From assembly GCF_900177615.1 (NCBI RefSeq), contig NZ_FXAP01000001.1, positions 1,279,484-1,343,483 of the forward strand: DNA of 64,000 bases, in the 5' to 3' direction. The position numbers and the translations under genes were made by a program. The notes beneath the pieces were generated by a model. The model saw only the letters and a list, made by a program, of their open reading frames with translations, was not told the DNA's origin and did not search any database. Origin of the DNA: Plantibacter flavus. GTDB lineage: Bacteria; Actinomycetota; Actinomycetes; Actinomycetales; Microbacteriaceae. Positions 1 to 10,501 of this stretch are shown here, one piece after another. How positions within the stretch are numbered: position 1 is the first letter of the stretch; every line of letters begins with the position of its first letter.

Positions 1-1352
1 GCCTTGATGGTGCCGTACGTGACGATCTGCGCGACACGCTCGTCGCCGTACTTCTCGGTGACGTACTTGATGACCTCGCCGCGGCGGCGGTCGTCGAAGT
101 CGACGTCGAAGTCGGGCATCGACACGCGGTCGGGGTTGAGGAACCGCTCGAAGATGAGCCCGTGGCGGAGTGGGTCGAGGTCGGTGATCTGCATCGCGTA
201 CGCAGCCATGGAACCCGCCCCGGAACCACGACCGGGCCCGACGCGGATGCCGTTGCGCTTCGACCACTGGATGAAGTCGGCGACGACGAGGAAGTACCCG
301 GGGAAGCCCATCTGCACGATGACGCGTGTCTCGTAGTTCGCCCGTTCCCGGACGTCGGCGGGGATCCCGTTCGGGTACCGCAGGTTGAGCCCGGTCTCGA
401 CCTCCTTGATGAACCAGCTCTCCTCGTTCTCGCCCTCCGGCACCGGGAACCGCGGCATGTAGTTGGCCGAGGTGTCGAAGGCGACGTCGCATCGCTCGGC
501 GATCGCGAGGGTGTTGTCGCACGCCTCGGGGTACTCGCGGAACAGTCGGCGCATCTCGTCCGCGGACTTCAGGTAGAACTCGTCGGCGTCGAACTTGAAC
601 CGGTTCGGGTCGTTGAGGGTGGAACCGGACTGCACGCAGAGGAGGGCGGCGTGGGCTTTGGCGTCCGCGGCATGCGTGTAGTGGAGGTCGTTCGTCGCGA
701 GGAGCGGGAGACCGAGGTCTTTCGACAGCCTGATGAGGTCGGCCATGATCCGGCGCTCGATCCCGAGCCCGTGGTCCATGATCTCGCAGAAGTAGTTCTC
801 CGCACCGAAGATGTCGCGGAAGTCCGCCGCGGCCTTGACCGCTTCGTCGTACTGGCCGAGACGGAGTCGCGTCTGCACCTCGCCGCTCGGGCAGCCGGTC
901 GTCGCGATGAGGCCGGCGCTGTACTGGCTCAGGATCTCGCGGTCCATGCGCGGCTTGAAGTAGTACCCCTCGATCGACGCCTTCGACGACAGCCGGAAGA
1001 GGTTGTGCATCCCCTCGGTGGTCTCCGAGAGCAAGGTCATGTGGGTGTAGGCGCCGGCGCCGGAGACGTCGTCTCCCCCGCCGTCGCCCCACTTGATCCG
1101 CGTCCGGTCGCCGCGCGCGGTCCCCGGGGTGATGTACGCCTCGGTGCCGATGATCGGCTTGATGCCGGCATCGGTCGCCGTGCGCCAGAAGTCGAAGGCG
1201 CCGAACATGTTGCCGTGGTCGGTCACGGCGACGGCGGGCATCCCCTGCTCGACCGCGGCCTGGATGAGCGGCTTCACGCGGGCTGCTCCGTCGAGCATCG
1301 AGTACTCGCTGTGGACGTGCAGATGGACGAACGAATCGGTGGACGTGGGCAC
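1..1352 (-). CDS. dnaE: DNA polymerase III alpha subunit, N-terminal part (partial)
   Basis: Replicative DNA polymerase III catalytic subunit; only the first ~450 codons are present, the gene runs off the left edge. It starts with GTG at 1352, eight bases after a GGAGG (complement of 1361-1365). The protein opens with the PHP-domain signature [16 protein letters not shown] and continues with [14 protein letters not shown] and [10 protein letters not shown]. The end of the window reaches [16 protein letters not shown], which carries polymerase active-site aspartates. A -10-like TAGGCT (minus strand, 1421-1416) lies upstream. High GC and codon use match the neighbours. Confidence 0.95.
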   Translation of the reverse strand, partial: MPTSTDSFVHLHVHSEYSMLDGAARVKPLIQAAVEQGMPAVAVTDHGNMFGAFDFWRTATDAGIKPIIGTEAYITPGTARGDRTRIKWGDGGGDDVSGAGAYTHMTLLSETTEGMHNLFRLSSKASIEGYYFKPRMDREILSQYSAGLIATTGCPSGEVQTRLRLGQYDEAVKAAADFRDIFGAENYFCEIMDHGLGIERRIMADLIRLSKDLGLPLLATNDLHYTHAADAKAHAALLCVQSGSTLNDPNRFKFDADEFYLKSADEMRRLFREYPEACDNTLAIAERCDVAFDTSANYMPRFPVPEGENEESWFIKEVETGLNLRYPNGIPADVRERANYETRVIVQMGFPGYFLVVADFIQWSKRNGIRVGPGRGSGAGSMAAYAMQITDLDPLRHGLIFERFLNPDRVSMPDFDVDFDDRRRGEVIKYVTEKYGDERVAQIVTYGTIK

Positions 1353-1415
1353 GGACGGCGCCTCCGGGGATCGTGCTGTGGGGTTCGGCGCGGACGCCGA
1401 GGTGGTCTGTGATCC

Positions 1416-1421
1416 AGCCTA
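1416..1421 (-). promoter_or_regulatory. candidate -10 box of dnaE
   Basis: TAGGCT on the minus strand in the gap between rluD and dnaE, giving a predicted leader of about 57 nt before the GTG start. No clear -35 was seen. The same hexamer serves as a candidate -10 at 22072. Confidence 0.4.
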
Positions 1422-1489
1422 ACCGTCACCGCTGACGGTCAGTTCCAGCGATGCCGTCGCTGACGCCGACGGGATGGGCGGGCGTCGGC

Positions 1490-2413
1490 TCAGTCGAGCT
1501 CGAGCACGGACAGCGCGTGCTGGAGGTCGGCCGGGTAGGCCGCCTCGAACCGCACGAACTCCCCCGTGGCCGGGTGGGCGAACCCGAGCTTCGTGGCGTG
1601 GAGCCACTGGCGGGTGAGACCCAACCGCGCCGAGAGCGCAGCGTCGGCTCCGTACATCGCGTCGCCGACGCACGGGTGCCGCTGGGCCGCCATGTGCACG
1701 CGGATCTGATGCGTGCGGCCGGTCTCCAGGTGCACCTCGAGTAGCGAGGCGTACGGGAACGCCTCGAGCGTCTCGTAGTGCGTGATCGACGGCTTGCCGT
1801 CGGCGGTCACGGCGAACCGCCAGTCGTGCCGGGGGTGGCGTCCGATCGGGCCGTCGATGGTGCCGGCGAGAGGATCTGGATGCCCCTGCACCACCGCACG
1901 GTAGATCTTCTCGACCTCGCGGTCGTGGAAGGCCCGCTTGAGCCAGGTGTACGCCCGCTCGGTCTTCGCGACGACCATGAGGCCGCTCGTCCCGGCGTCC
2001 AGCCGATGGACGATGCCGGCGCGCTCGGCGGCTCCGGAGGTCGAGATGCGGAAGCCCGCCGCCGCGAGGGCACCGAGCACCGTCGGTCCCTCCCAACCGA
2101 CCGAGGGATGCGCCGCGACGCCCGCAGGCTTGTCGACGACGACGATCTCGTCGTCGTCGTGGACGATGCCGAGGTCGGGTACCGCGATCGGGACGATCAC
2201 GGCCTCCCGTCGAGGCGTCCATTCGATCTCGAGCCAGGCGCCGGCGAGCAGGCGATCGGACTTGTCGACCGACTTCCCGTTCATGGCGACACCACCGGCC
2301 AACGCCACCTCGGCCGCGTAGCTCCGCGAGAAGCCCAGGAGCTTGGCAAGTCCGGCGTCGACGCGCTCGCCGTCGAGTCCGTCGGGGACGTACAGGCTTC
2401 GGGACTCGTTCAC
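1490..2413 (-). CDS. rluD: RluD-family 23S rRNA pseudouridine synthase
   Basis: 307-aa RluA-family pseudouridine synthase, modifying uridines in large-subunit rRNA. It has an N-terminal S4 RNA-binding domain (about residues 12-65) and the RluA catalytic motif [15 protein letters not shown] at 136-150, with catalytic Asp139. Length is typical. The ATG start overlaps the lspA stop by 4 nt (ATGA at 2410-2413), so the two genes are translationally coupled, an arrangement common in actinobacteria. The exact uridine target cannot be read from sequence. Confidence 0.93.
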   Translation of the reverse strand: MNESRSLYVPDGLDGERVDAGLAKLLGFSRSYAAEVALAGGVAMNGKSVDKSDRLLAGAWLEIEWTPRREAVIVPIAVPDLGIVHDDDEIVVVDKPAGVAAHPSVGWEGPTVLGALAAAGFRISTSGAAERAGIVHRLDAGTSGLMVVAKTERAYTWLKRAFHDREVEKIYRAVVQGHPDPLAGTIDGPIGRHPRHDWRFAVTADGKPSITHYETLEAFPYASLLEVHLETGRTHQIRVHMAAQRHPCVGDAMYGADAALSARLGLTRQWLHATKLGFAHPATGEFVRFEAAYPADLQHALSVLELD

Positions 2414-3090
2414 TGGCGACCTGCGTCCGGGCTCGCGTCTCCTGGCTCCGCCGGATCGAGGGTGGCCGCGTCTGCCTCAGCCTCGCGGTCCTCCGCATCC
2501 TGGGCTGCCCGTTCGCTCGCTCGCGTCGTGCGCGTGCCGTCGAGGTTGACACCGAAGAGCGTCAACAGGATGAACAGCGCCATGCTGACCACGATGCAGA
2601 TGTCGGCCACGTTGTAGATCGCGGGGAGCATCCAGGGCGTCGAGATGAAGTCGACGACGTGGCCGAGGCCGAAGGACGGCTCACGGAAGAGGCGGTCGGT
2701 CAGGTTGCCGAGCACGCCTCCGAGGAGCAGACCGAACACGATCGCCCAGGCGCGCGAACGGATGCGGCGCGCGAACCAGACGATGACGACGACGACGACC
2801 GCGGCGAGGATCGAGAAGATCCAGGTGTAGCCGGCGCCCAGCGAGAAGGCGGCACCCGAGTTCTTGACGAAGTACAGGACCAGCGCCTGTCCGAAGACGG
2901 GGACGGACTCACCGACCGTCAGGTTGCTGGTGACGAGGAACTTCGTGAACTGATCGGCCGAATAGGCCACGACGGCAACCAGCGCCAGGACTGCAAGAGT
3001 CCTGGCGCTGGCCTTCGACGGTGATGCGGGAGACAACCGGGTGTCTGCGCTAGACCGCTGCGCTGTCGGCGGTGACGCCGGACTTCGCAT
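2410..3090 (-). CDS. lspA: Lipoprotein signal peptidase (signal peptidase II)
   Basis: Membrane aspartic protease that removes signal peptides from prolipoproteins. Four hydrophobic segments are visible, with the two catalytic-Asp motifs GNLTDR and YNVADICIV; both aspartates are present. The hydrophilic C-terminal tail (about 45 aa, rich in Ala, Glu, Asp) is longer than in E. coli. Start uncertain: ATG at 3090 overlaps divIVA by 41 nt and lacks an obvious ribosome site; TTG at 3036 would avoid the overlap and gives a 208-aa protein of more usual length. Downstream it is coupled to rluD. Confidence 0.9.
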   Translation of the reverse strand: MRSPASPPTAQRSSADTRLSPASPSKASARTLAVLALVAVVAYSADQFTKFLVTSNLTVGESVPVFGQALVLYFVKNSGAAFSLGAGYTWIFSILAAVVVVVIVWFARRIRSRAWAIVFGLLLGGVLGNLTDRLFREPSFGLGHVVDFISTPWMLPAIYNVADICIVVSMALFILLTLFGVNLDGTRTTRASERAAQDAEDREAEADAATLDPAEPGDASPDAGRQ

Positions 3091-3691
3091 CGGGTGCGGA
3101 GCTCGACGACGAGGCGTCGAGGTCCTTCAGCTGACCCTCGATGTAGCCGCGGAGCTGCGAGCGGTACTCACGCTCGAAGTTGCGCAGCTCGTCGATCTTG
3201 TGCTCCAGCACGGAGCGCTCCTGCTCGAGGATCTGCATCTGTGCGCGCTGCTTCGCCTCGGCTTCGGCGACGACGCGTGCCGCGGTCGCGTGGCCTTCGG
3301 CGATGAGTGCGTCGCGACGCTGAGCGCCCTCTGCGACGTGCTCGTCGTGCAGGCGGCGGGCCAGCTGCAGGAGGTTGTTGGAGCTCTCGGCCGTGTTGTC
3401 GGTCGACTCGGCGGCAGGAGCCGCGGCGGGTGCGACGACCGGAGCCGGTGCGGGAGCAGGCTCAGCCTTTGCAAGAGCGGCGGGAGCGGAGGAGCCGCCC
3501 TTCTGCAGCTCGGCGACCTTGGCCTCGGCCGCGGTCAGCTTCTGCTGGACCTCGTCCTTCTCCTGGATGAGGCGACGCAGTTCGACGACCACCTCATCGA
3601 GGAAGTCGTCTACCTCGTCCTGGTCGTAGCCTTCGCGGAACTTGGTCTGCTGAAACCGCTTCTGGACCACGTCTTCGGGAGTGAGCGCCAT
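3050..3691 (-). CDS. divIVA: Polar growth/division protein DivIVA (Wag31)
   Basis: 213-aa coiled-coil scaffold that marks poles and recruits the cell-wall elongation machinery in actinobacteria. The N-terminal lipid-binding domain MALTPEDVVQKRFQQTKFRE and the GYDQDEVDDFLDEVV segment are diagnostic. A Pro/Ala-rich linker (about 75-100) separates it from a long C-terminal coiled coil. AAGGTGG lies just ahead of the ATG. Wag31 is a known Ser/Thr kinase substrate in mycobacteria; a PASTA kinase is encoded at 23682. Confidence 0.95.
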   Translation of the reverse strand: MALTPEDVVQKRFQQTKFREGYDQDEVDDFLDEVVVELRRLIQEKDEVQQKLTAAEAKVAELQKGGSSAPAALAKAEPAPAPAPVVAPAAAPAAESTDNTAESSNNLLQLARRLHDEHVAEGAQRRDALIAEGHATAARVVAEAEAKQRAQMQILEQERSVLEHKIDELRNFEREYRSQLRGYIEGQLKDLDASSSSSAPDAKSGVTADSAAV

Positions 3692-3865
3692 AGCGAACCA
3701 CCTTCACTGTCGAATCGAAAATCTGTGTACAACGCCCCCACGCTAGCAAAGTCTGACCCAGTGGGTGAGACATGTTGTCAGCGTCGGAGCTTCCCGTCAG
3801 GTGACGGGCGTTCTATCGTAGCCGCACAATCGTCGTGAACCCTGCGCGGGCACCGACGTCGGCGG

Positions 3866-4162
3866 CTACAGGAGCTGGACGAGCGTCATCGCGATGATGC
3901 AACACAGCATCGTCAGCGTCCAACCGAAGTCGAGCGCGACGGGACCGACCGCGACGCGCGGGAGGACACGGCGGAAGAACCGGATCGGCGGGTCGGTGAC
4001 GGTGAAACTGAGCTCGGCGAGGACCAGGCCGACGCCCGACGGTCGCCACTGCGGGCGGAGTACCCGAGCCAGGTCGAGGATGAACCGCGCCCAGAGGACG
4101 AAGAAGTACAGGAGCAGCGCGAGATAGAGGATCGTGCCGATCACGGAGATGAGAGAAGCCAC
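3866..4162 (-). CDS. YggT family membrane protein
   Basis: 98-aa integral membrane protein with two predicted helices (about residues 5-30 and 75-97) flanking a polar stretch containing DPPIRFFRRVLPRV, the YggT family hallmark. It sits seven bases downstream of sepF, its usual neighbour in the dcw clusters of Gram-positive bacteria, which implies a role in division or envelope function. The precise function is not known. Confidence 0.88.
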   Translation of the reverse strand: MASLISVIGTILYLALLLYFFVLWARFILDLARVLRPQWRPSGVGLVLAELSFTVTDPPIRFFRRVLPRVAVGPVALDFGWTLTMLCCIIAMTLVQLL

Positions 4163-4169
4163 CCCTCGA

Positions 4170-4685
4170 TTATGACTGAGCGAAGAAGGTCGCCTCGGTC
4201 GCTTCCGGTGCGCCCTGCCCGTTGTCGCCGGACACGGCGACGTGCTCGGGCGAGAGCAGGAAGACCTTGCTCGTCACTCGCTCGATCTTCCCGTAGAGGC
4301 CCTGCGAGAGGCCACTGGCGAAGTCGATGAGGCGTCGGGCGTCGCCGTCGCTCATCTGGGAGAGGTTGATGATGACCGGGACACCATCGCGGAAGCTCTC
4401 GGCGATGATCTGAGCGTCGCGGTACTGCTTGGGGTGCACCGTGAGGATCTCGTTGAGGTCGGAGCTCGGGGCGACCGGCTGACGAACCGGGACCGGCTTG
4501 CGCAGCGGGGTCACGGGAGCGGCCTTCTCGACGCGCTCGACCCGCTCTGCGCGCTCGGGACGTTCTGCCCGGCGAGGCTCGGCCTGCTGCGTGGGCTCGG
4601 CCTGGGCAGCGTGCTGCTGCTCGTACTCGAGATCATCGTCGGCGAGCCCGAGGTACACCATGGTCTTCTTCAGTGGGTTCGACAT
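4170..4685 (-). CDS. sepF: Cell division protein SepF
   Basis: 171-aa FtsZ-binding membrane anchor. The start is the ATG at 4685 ([18 protein letters not shown], an N-terminal amphipathic membrane-targeting segment), preceded by GGAGG at ideal spacing; a longer open frame upstream has no support. A variable Gln/Glu/Arg-rich linker (about 20-70) precedes the conserved SepF domain ([22 protein letters not shown], then [25 protein letters not shown]). SepF is the main membrane tether of FtsZ in actinobacteria, which lack FtsA. Confidence 0.95.
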   Translation of the reverse strand: MSNPLKKTMVYLGLADDDLEYEQQHAAQAEPTQQAEPRRAERPERAERVERVEKAAPVTPLRKPVPVRQPVAPSSDLNEILTVHPKQYRDAQIIAESFRDGVPVIINLSQMSDGDARRLIDFASGLSQGLYGKIERVTSKVFLLSPEHVAVSGDNGQGAPEATEATFFAQS

Positions 4686-4729
4686 CGTTTCCTCCGTGAT
4701 CTGCGGTCCTTGCACCTTCGAGATTAACG

Positions 4730-5443
4730 TCACACCGGACGATTCCCGGTGATTGCCGTGCCGATGCGTAGGTGTGTCGCGCCCGCTTCGATCGCCTCGA
4801 CGTAGTCGTGGCTCATCCCGATCGACAGGCCGTCGGCCTGCGGAGCGAGGGATCGCACCCGCGCGGACGCCGCGACGACCCGCGCGAACGCGGCGGCCGG
4901 CGGCTCGTCGATCGGTGCGACGGCCATGACGCCTCGCAGGACGACACCCTCGGCCTCGAGCGTCTCCGTGGCGAGCGCTTCCAGCGCTTCGTCGCCGGCC
5001 ACACCGCCGCGACCCGGGTCGTCGGTCAGGTTCACCTGGAGGAACACCTCGAGGAGGCGGTCCGGTGATGACAGCGCGCGCAGGAGTTCGGGTCGGTCCA
5101 CCGAGTGCACGGCGTCGACGTATCGACGCACCTGCTTCGCCTTGTTCGTCTGCAACTGGCCGATGAAGTGCCACCGCAGCCCGAGTCCGGCGGCCGCCTC
5201 GGCCTTGTCGCGGGCCTCCGGGTGTCGGTTCTCCCCCACGTCGGTGACCCCCGCGGCCGCGAGCTGCTGCACGAGTGCGACCGGATGGAACTTCGTCACG
5301 ACGATGAGCGTCGGCTCGTGGGTGCGACCGGCCGCACGGGCAGCATCTGCGACGCGGCCTCGGATCGCGGCGAGGCGATCGAGCAGAGCCGGATCGGGCT
5401 CCGAAGAGCCCGACCCGGTCGAGGTGATCGTATCGCCGCCCAC
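4730..5443 (-). CDS. YggS family PLP-binding protein
   Basis: 237-aa PLP homeostasis protein (YggS/PROSC) with an alanine-racemase-type N-terminal barrel fold. The PLP lysine is Lys51 in [13 protein letters not shown] and [10 protein letters not shown] are family motifs, and [14 protein letters not shown] lies near the C-terminus. It starts with GTG at 5443 inside a TAGTG overlap with the ftsZ stop. In many actinobacteria a PgeF/YfiH gene separates ftsZ from yggS; here it is absent. Confidence 0.93.
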   Translation of the reverse strand: MGGDTITSTGSGSSEPDPALLDRLAAIRGRVADAARAAGRTHEPTLIVVTKFHPVALVQQLAAAGVTDVGENRHPEARDKAEAAAGLGLRWHFIGQLQTNKAKQVRRYVDAVHSVDRPELLRALSSPDRLLEVFLQVNLTDDPGRGGVAGDEALEALATETLEAEGVVLRGVMAVAPIDEPPAAAFARVVAASARVRSLAPQADGLSIGMSHDYVEAIEAGATHLRIGTAITGNRPV

Positions 5444-6699
5444 TACTTCAGGAAGTCGGGGATGTCCAGCTCGCCCTCGTCGTCGAACGAGGGGTCGACG
5501 ACGGCGGTCTCGACGACCGCTTCAGGCTGGCGGTGCGTCGCTCCGGAGAAGGGCGAGGACGCGTTCTGCCTGGAGCTCCAGTCGCCACCGGAGGCGACCG
5601 GTGCCGCAGCAGGCGCCGAGCGGTGCTCGGACGACTCCGAGGCCGTGTTGGCCGAGGTGCTGATGGGAGCGCTGGGCGCCTCGTCCGAGGTGCTCATGAC
5701 GCCGCCGGAGATGACCGCGTCGGCCGGCGAGGCCGCCGTCCTGGTGAGGGGCTCGCCACCGTCGAATCCGGCGGCGATGACCGTCACACGCACCTCGTCA
5801 CCGAGGGTGTCGTCGACGACCGCTCCGAAGATGATGTTCGCCTCGGGGTGCACGGCCTCCTGGACGAGCTTGGCGGCGTCGTTGATCTCGAAGATGCCGA
5901 GGTTCGAGCCACCCTGAATGGACAGCAGGACACCGTGGGCGCCCTCGATGCTCGCTTCGAGCAGCGGGGAGGCGACGGCGAGTTCAGCCGCCTTGATGGC
6001 ACGATCAGCGCCACGCGAGGAGCCGATACCCATGAGGGCGGAACCGGCCCCCTGCATGACCGACTTGACGTCGGCGAAGTCGAGGTTGATGAGGCCGGGG
6101 GTGGTGATGAGGTCGGTGATGCCCTGGACGCCGGCGAGGAGCACCTGGTCGGCGGTCGCGAACGCCTCGAGCATGCTGATGCCGCGGTCGCTGATCTCCA
6201 GCAGGCGGTCGTTCGGCACGACGATGAGCGTGTCGACCTCCTCCTTCAGGCGGGCGACGCCGAGCTCGGCCTGGGCCTGACGGCGACGACCCTCGAATCC
6301 GAACGGCTTCGTGACGACACCGATGGTCAGCGCACCGATCGACTTCGCGATCCGCGCCACGACGGGTGCGCCGCCGGTTCCGGTACCGCCACCCTCACCG
6401 GCGGTGACGAACACCATGTCGGCGCCGGCGATGGCCTCTTCGATCTCCTCGGCGTGATCCTCCGCCGCGCGGCGTCCGACCTCGGGGTCGGCGCCGGCGC
6501 CGAGGCCGCGGGTGATCTCGCGGCCGACGTCGAGCTTGACGTCGGCATCGCTCATCAGCAGCGCCTGCGCGTCCGTGTTGATGGCGATGAACTCCACGCC
6601 TCGGAGGCCGAGCTCGATCATGCGGTTGACCGCGTTCACGCCGCCGCCGCCGATACCGACGACCTTGATGACGGCGAGGTAGTTCTGGTTTGTAGTCAC
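5443..6699 (-). CDS. ftsZ: Cell division GTPase FtsZ
   Basis: 418-aa tubulin homologue that forms the Z-ring. The N-terminal GTPase domain shows [15 protein letters not shown] and the tubulin signature GGGTGTG; the T7-loop and C-terminal domain follow. After a long Ser/Ala/Pro-rich linker comes the conserved C-terminal peptide [13 protein letters not shown], the docking site for SepF. Start is GTG at 6699 behind GGAGG. The AT-rich 160-bp gap to ftsQ (minus-strand upstream) likely holds a dedicated ftsZ promoter. Confidence 0.98.
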   Translation of the reverse strand: MTTNQNYLAVIKVVGIGGGGVNAVNRMIELGLRGVEFIAINTDAQALLMSDADVKLDVGREITRGLGAGADPEVGRRAAEDHAEEIEEAIAGADMVFVTAGEGGGTGTGGAPVVARIAKSIGALTIGVVTKPFGFEGRRRQAQAELGVARLKEEVDTLIVVPNDRLLEISDRGISMLEAFATADQVLLAGVQGITDLITTPGLINLDFADVKSVMQGAGSALMGIGSSRGADRAIKAAELAVASPLLEASIEGAHGVLLSIQGGSNLGIFEINDAAKLVQEAVHPEANIIFGAVVDDTLGDEVRVTVIAAGFDGGEPLTRTAASPADAVISGGVMSTSDEAPSAPISTSANTASESSEHRSAPAAAPVASGGDWSSRQNASSPFSGATHRQPEAVVETAVVDPSFDDEGELDIPDFLK

Positions 6700-6722
6700 T
6701 TCAGGCCTCCGTGAGAACTCTC

Positions 6723-6739
6723 AACCTCTAGTTAAGGTT
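6723..6739. promoter_or_regulatory. Inverted repeat in ftsZ upstream region
   Basis: AACCT and AGGTT separated by 7 bp, within the AT-rich stretch 24-40 bp upstream of the ftsZ GTG. Such AT content is unusual for this genome and suggests a promoter/operator controlling ftsZ separately from the rest of the dcw operon. No regulator can be assigned. Confidence 0.4.
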
Positions 6740-6858
6740 TAAAGTTATGCTGCGTATGCATTTTCTGTCCTGAGCACGACGTTAGGGCCCAGCCCCTGCG
6801 GTGTCGGGACGCTTCCGGGCGTGTCGGCACATCGACGGGAATATCCCGGCGCGCTTCC

Positions 6859-7953
6859 TCAGCGGACGATGGCGGCGGACGGCGACGACACGTCGTACTG
6901 GTTCACCTGGGACGGGTCGGTGGCCGCCATCGTGGTCGCGAGGATCCGCGCTTTCAGGACCGAGTCCTCCGCACTCCCCCACACGACCTCGGCGGGCGAG
7001 TCCACGAGCGTGAGGGTGACGTCGTCCGCGGTCGACGCCGAGACCGACGCCACGCGGGCGCGGAGATCCGTCGGGAGCGCCCGGATCACCGCGGCCGCGG
7101 CGACGAAGCCCTTGGAGGTCGGGCCGCCGGTGACCATGAGCGTGGGATACCCGGTGATCGGTTGGTCGCTGCGCTCGATCGTGACCCCGGCGGCGTCGAC
7201 GAGGGTGTACACCGATCCGGACTGCAACACGCCCACCGGCTCGCGTTCGACGATCCGCACGACGAGCGTGCTCGGGGGCTGGGATTCGAGGGAGTAGCTC
7301 GCGATGAGCGGGTATCCGACGAGCACCGCCTTGACCGCTCCCGCGTCGACCAGTGCGAGCGGGCGACCCAGCTGGTCGCTGAGCGCCTCGGTGATCTCGG
7401 CCTGGTCCACCCGGCTCGCACCGACGACCTCGATGGACCGGACGGCCAGCAGGGGCGAATAGGCTCCGGCGAGCGAGACGACGATCAGGAGGCCGAGGGT
7501 CGCGGCCGCGACCACCCAGGCGCGGTGGCGACCGCGCTTGCGGGCCGTGAACCGACGGATCTCCTGGCGTTCGTGACGACGTCGCAGCTTGGCGGCCTCA
7601 CGCGGGGTGAGGAACGTCTCGTCCTCCCGTTCGTCCGGGCGCTCCAGGGTCGCCGTCGCCGAGGCGGAGGACGTCGCCGCCGGTTTCGCACCGACCTTCG
7701 ACGATGGTGCCGGCGTCGATGAGGCTGACGCCGACTTCGCCTTCGACTTCGAATCCGACGGCTGGGTCGGTGCCCCGGCACCCGACCGCTTCGGCCGGAG
7801 CCGGGCAGCGTCCAGCTCGATGACGTCCGTCTCCTGCTCGGTGACGGGCTCAGCGGTCACGCCGGCACGGTCGACCGGTGTGGACGCCGCCGACCGGGTC
7901 TGACGCTCGGGGCGCGGACCGGCCGCGGGGTCGAAGCCGTCCGGGCGCTTCAC
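6859..7953 (-). CDS. ftsQ: Cell division protein FtsQ
   Basis: 364-aa bitopic divisome protein. The start chosen is GTG at 7953, ten bases after the murC stop; a longer frame would run into murC. A ~165-residue cytoplasmic domain rich in Arg/Ser/Pro precedes a single TM helix (VVAAATLGLLIVVSLAGAY), then a POTRA domain (LLAVRSIEVVGASRVDQAEI) and the FtsQ beta domain (STLVVRIVEREPVGVLQ). The long cytoplasmic tail is typical of actinobacterial FtsQ. It links the FtsL/FtsI subcomplex to the ring. Confidence 0.93.
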   Translation of the reverse strand: MKRPDGFDPAAGPRPERQTRSAASTPVDRAGVTAEPVTEQETDVIELDAARLRPKRSGAGAPTQPSDSKSKAKSASASSTPAPSSKVGAKPAATSSASATATLERPDEREDETFLTPREAAKLRRRHERQEIRRFTARKRGRHRAWVVAAATLGLLIVVSLAGAYSPLLAVRSIEVVGASRVDQAEITEALSDQLGRPLALVDAGAVKAVLVGYPLIASYSLESQPPSTLVVRIVEREPVGVLQSGSVYTLVDAAGVTIERSDQPITGYPTLMVTGGPTSKGFVAAAAVIRALPTDLRARVASVSASTADDVTLTLVDSPAEVVWGSAEDSVLKARILATTMAATDPSQVNQYDVSSPSAAIVR

Positions 7954-7963
7954 CGGACGCCCA

Positions 7964-9376
7964 TCAGACGGACTCGCGACCGGCGATGGCTTCGAGGAGC
8001 TGCGGCACGATCCGGTAGACGTCGCCGCATCCGAGCGTGATGACGAAGTCGCCGGGCCGCACGACCGTCGCCGTGTAGTCCGCGGCGCGCTGCCAGTCGT
8101 CGATGTACGCGACGCGGTCAGCGTCGGAGAACCGCGTCGACACCGTCGCACCGGTCACGCCGGGCTCGGGATCCTCGCGCGCACCGTAGACCTCGAGCAC
8201 GACCGTGTGGTCGGCGTACCGCTCGAGGGCGTCGGCGAACTCCTGAGCGAACAGGCGGGTCCGGCTGTACAGGTGCGGCTGGTGGACAGCGATGATACGA
8301 CCGTCGCCGACCACCGTGCGCGCTGCGGCGAGAGCGGCTGCGACCTCGGTGGGGTGGTGCGCGTAGTCGTCGTAGACACTCACACCGTCGACGACACCGT
8401 GCAGCTCGAATCGACGCTGCGTACCGCCGAAGGCGGTGATACCCCGGAGCGCGTCCGCCGGGTCGAAGCCGACGCCGACGAGGACCGCGAATGCGCCGGC
8501 GGCGTTGATGGCGTTGTGGCGCCCTGGCACGCGGAGGGTCGCCGCGTAGCTGGTGCCCTCGTAGCTGAGCTGGAAGGAGACCGGACCGGTCGAGCCGACG
8601 TCGTGCAGTCGGACGTCCGCGTCGGCGGCCTCGCCGAAGGTCAGTACCCGCTTGCCGTCGGAGGCTGCTCGGAGCGCCGGGGTGATCCGGACCGAGCGGG
8701 CGTCGTCCGAGGAGATGACGACGAGTTCGCGGGCCTGCTGGGCGAAGGTCACGAACGCCTGCTCGAACGCCTCGAGCGAACCGTAATGGTCCAAGTGGTC
8801 GGGGTCGATGTTCGTGATGAGCGCGACGGCCGTGTCGTAGAGCAGGAACGAACCGTCGGACTCGTCCGCCTCGACGACGAACAGTTCTCCGGTGCCGCGG
8901 GCCGAGCTCAACCCGAGGGACTCGATCACGCCACCGTTGACGAAGCTGGGATCGGCACCGAGCTCCAGGAGCGCCGTGATGATCATGCCGGTCGACGTCG
9001 TCTTCCCGTGGGCCCCCGCGACGGAGATGAGTCGCGTCCCGGAGGTCAGCCACGCGAGCGCCTGCGACCGGTGCAGGATCGTCAGACCCCGTTCCTTCGC
9101 GAGCAAGTACTCGGGATTGTCCGCCCACAGCGCCCCGGTCACGACGAGGGTGTCCGCGTCCCCGACGTTCTGTGCATCGTGGCCGATGGCGACGGGGACG
9201 CCGAGCTCGCGCAGGGCGTCGATGTTCTTCGACTCGCGCACGTCCGAGCCGGTCACGCGCGATCCGGCGCTCACGAACAACCGTGCGATGCCGCTCATCC
9301 CGCTGCCGCCGATGCCGACGAAGTGCACGACGCCGAGGTCGGCGGGGATCTCGACGGTTGGGTCTGGCTTGATCAC
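7964..9376 (-). CDS. murC: UDP-N-acetylmuramate--L-alanine ligase
   Basis: 470-aa Mur ligase adding L-Ala to UDP-MurNAc. The Rossmann motif [16 protein letters not shown] and the ATP loop [13 protein letters not shown] are clear, followed by [15 protein letters not shown] and [12 protein letters not shown], all family motifs. Start is ATG at 9376 ([10 protein letters not shown]), 27 nt after the murG stop. Canonical position between murG and ftsQ. Confidence 0.97.
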   Translation of the reverse strand: MIKPDPTVEIPADLGVVHFVGIGGSGMSGIARLFVSAGSRVTGSDVRESKNIDALRELGVPVAIGHDAQNVGDADTLVVTGALWADNPEYLLAKERGLTILHRSQALAWLTSGTRLISVAGAHGKTTSTGMIITALLELGADPSFVNGGVIESLGLSSARGTGELFVVEADESDGSFLLYDTAVALITNIDPDHLDHYGSLEAFEQAFVTFAQQARELVVISSDDARSVRITPALRAASDGKRVLTFGEAADADVRLHDVGSTGPVSFQLSYEGTSYAATLRVPGRHNAINAAGAFAVLVGVGFDPADALRGITAFGGTQRRFELHGVVDGVSVYDDYAHHPTEVAAALAAARTVVGDGRIIAVHQPHLYSRTRLFAQEFADALERYADHTVVLEVYGAREDPEPGVTGATVSTRFSDADRVAYIDDWQRAADYTATVVRPGDFVITLGCGDVYRIVPQLLEAIAGRESV

Positions 9377-9403
9377 GGTGTCACGCTTTCTGGGAAGACT
9401 GGA

Positions 9404-10501
9404 TCACCGGCCGCGCACGCGCTGCACCGATGGTTGGAGCGCCTCATCGATGAGGGCGATGACGCGAGCCGTGCCGTCGGAGACACCGACGCTCTTGGAT
9501 TGGGCGGCCAGGTCGTCGACCCGGTGCCGATCGCTCAGCAACGGGACGAGGTGCTCACGCACCCAGGCTGGCACGAACTGCGCGTCATCTACCATAACCG
9601 CTCCCCCGGCCCGCACGACGTCGGCGGCGTTGAAGCGCTGCTCACCGTTGCCGACCGGATAGGGCACGTAGACGGCCGGGAGTCCGACCGCGCACAGCTC
9701 GCTGACCGTGGCGCTACCAGCACGCGACACCGCGAAGTCGGCTGCGGCGATGGCGAGCTCCATCCGGGAGCAGTACTCGAGCAGGTGGTAGTGGTCGACA
9801 CCGGGATCCGAGATCTCACTCTTCGCACCCGTGATGTGGAGCACCTGCCAACCGGCCGCGACGACGTCTTCGGCGCTCTGGCTCATCGTCGCATTGATCC
9901 GTCTCGCGCCGAGCGAACCGCCGGTGACGAGCAGCAGCGGTCGGTCCGACACGAGGCCGAACTCGGCGAGGGCCGCCGGCCGGAGCGTCTCGCGGTCCAG
10001 CTCCTCGATCTCGCGACGCAGCGGCATGCCGACGAAGCGTGCGTTGCGGATGGGCGTGTGGTGGAAGGCGACACCGACGTAGGGCGTGTACCTCGCGCCG
10101 AGCCGGTTCGCGAGGCCCGGACGTGCGTTCGCCTCGTGGATGACCAGTGGGACGCCGGCGCGCCTCGCCGCCGTGTACGCCGGTGCGGCCGCGTAGCCGC
10201 CGAAACCGATCACGACGTCCACCTGGTGGTCCCGGATCATCGCCACCACGGCTGCGACCGTCCGGCGGAGGCGACCGGGGAAGCGGAGCGCATCGATGTT
10301 CGGCCGGCGGGGGAAGGGCAGTTTGGGGATCGTGAGCAATTCGTAGCCGCGTTCCGGGACGAGTCGCGCCTCGAGTCCCTCCGCCGTACCGACCACCAGG
10401 ATCGTCGCTTCAGGGTCTCTGGCGCGGAGTCCGTCGGCCACCGCCAACAGCGGATTGACATGGCCGGCGGTGCCGCCGCCAGCGAGGAGGTAGGTGGTCA
10501 T
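9404..10501 (-). CDS. murG: UDP-GlcNAc:lipid I GlcNAc transferase MurG
   Basis: 365-aa GT28 glycosyltransferase converting lipid I to lipid II on the inner membrane face. The N-terminal glycine loop TTYLLAGGGTAGHVNPLLA, the second loop LLLVTGGSLGARRIN and the nucleotide-binding SRAGSATVSELCAVGLPAVYVPYP are all present. Start is ATG at 10501, in ATGA overlap with ftsW (10498-10501); longer in-frame upstream sequence is antisense-like and unsupported. Confidence 0.97.
   Translation of the reverse strand: MTTYLLAGGGTAGHVNPLLAVADGLRARDPEATILVVGTAEGLEARLVPERGYELLTIPKLPFPRRPNIDALRFPGRLRRTVAAVVAMIRDHQVDVVIGFGGYAAAPAYTAARRAGVPLVIHEANARPGLANRLGARYTPYVGVAFHHTPIRNARFVGMPLRREIEELDRETLRPAALAEFGLVSDRPLLLVTGGSLGARRINATMSQSAEDVVAAGWQVLHITGAKSEISDPGVDHYHLLEYCSRMELAIAAADFAVSRAGSATVSELCAVGLPAVYVPYPVGNGEQRFNAADVVRAGGAVMVDDAQFVPAWVREHLVPLLSDRHRVDDLAAQSKSVGVSDGTARVIALIDEALQPSVQRVRGR

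Noticed and set aside
3793..3808. Terminator after yggT region (CCCGTCA/TGACGGG)
   Set aside because: The stem is only 7 bp with a 2-nt loop and no T-run; it lies between genes of the same direction but is too weak to call.
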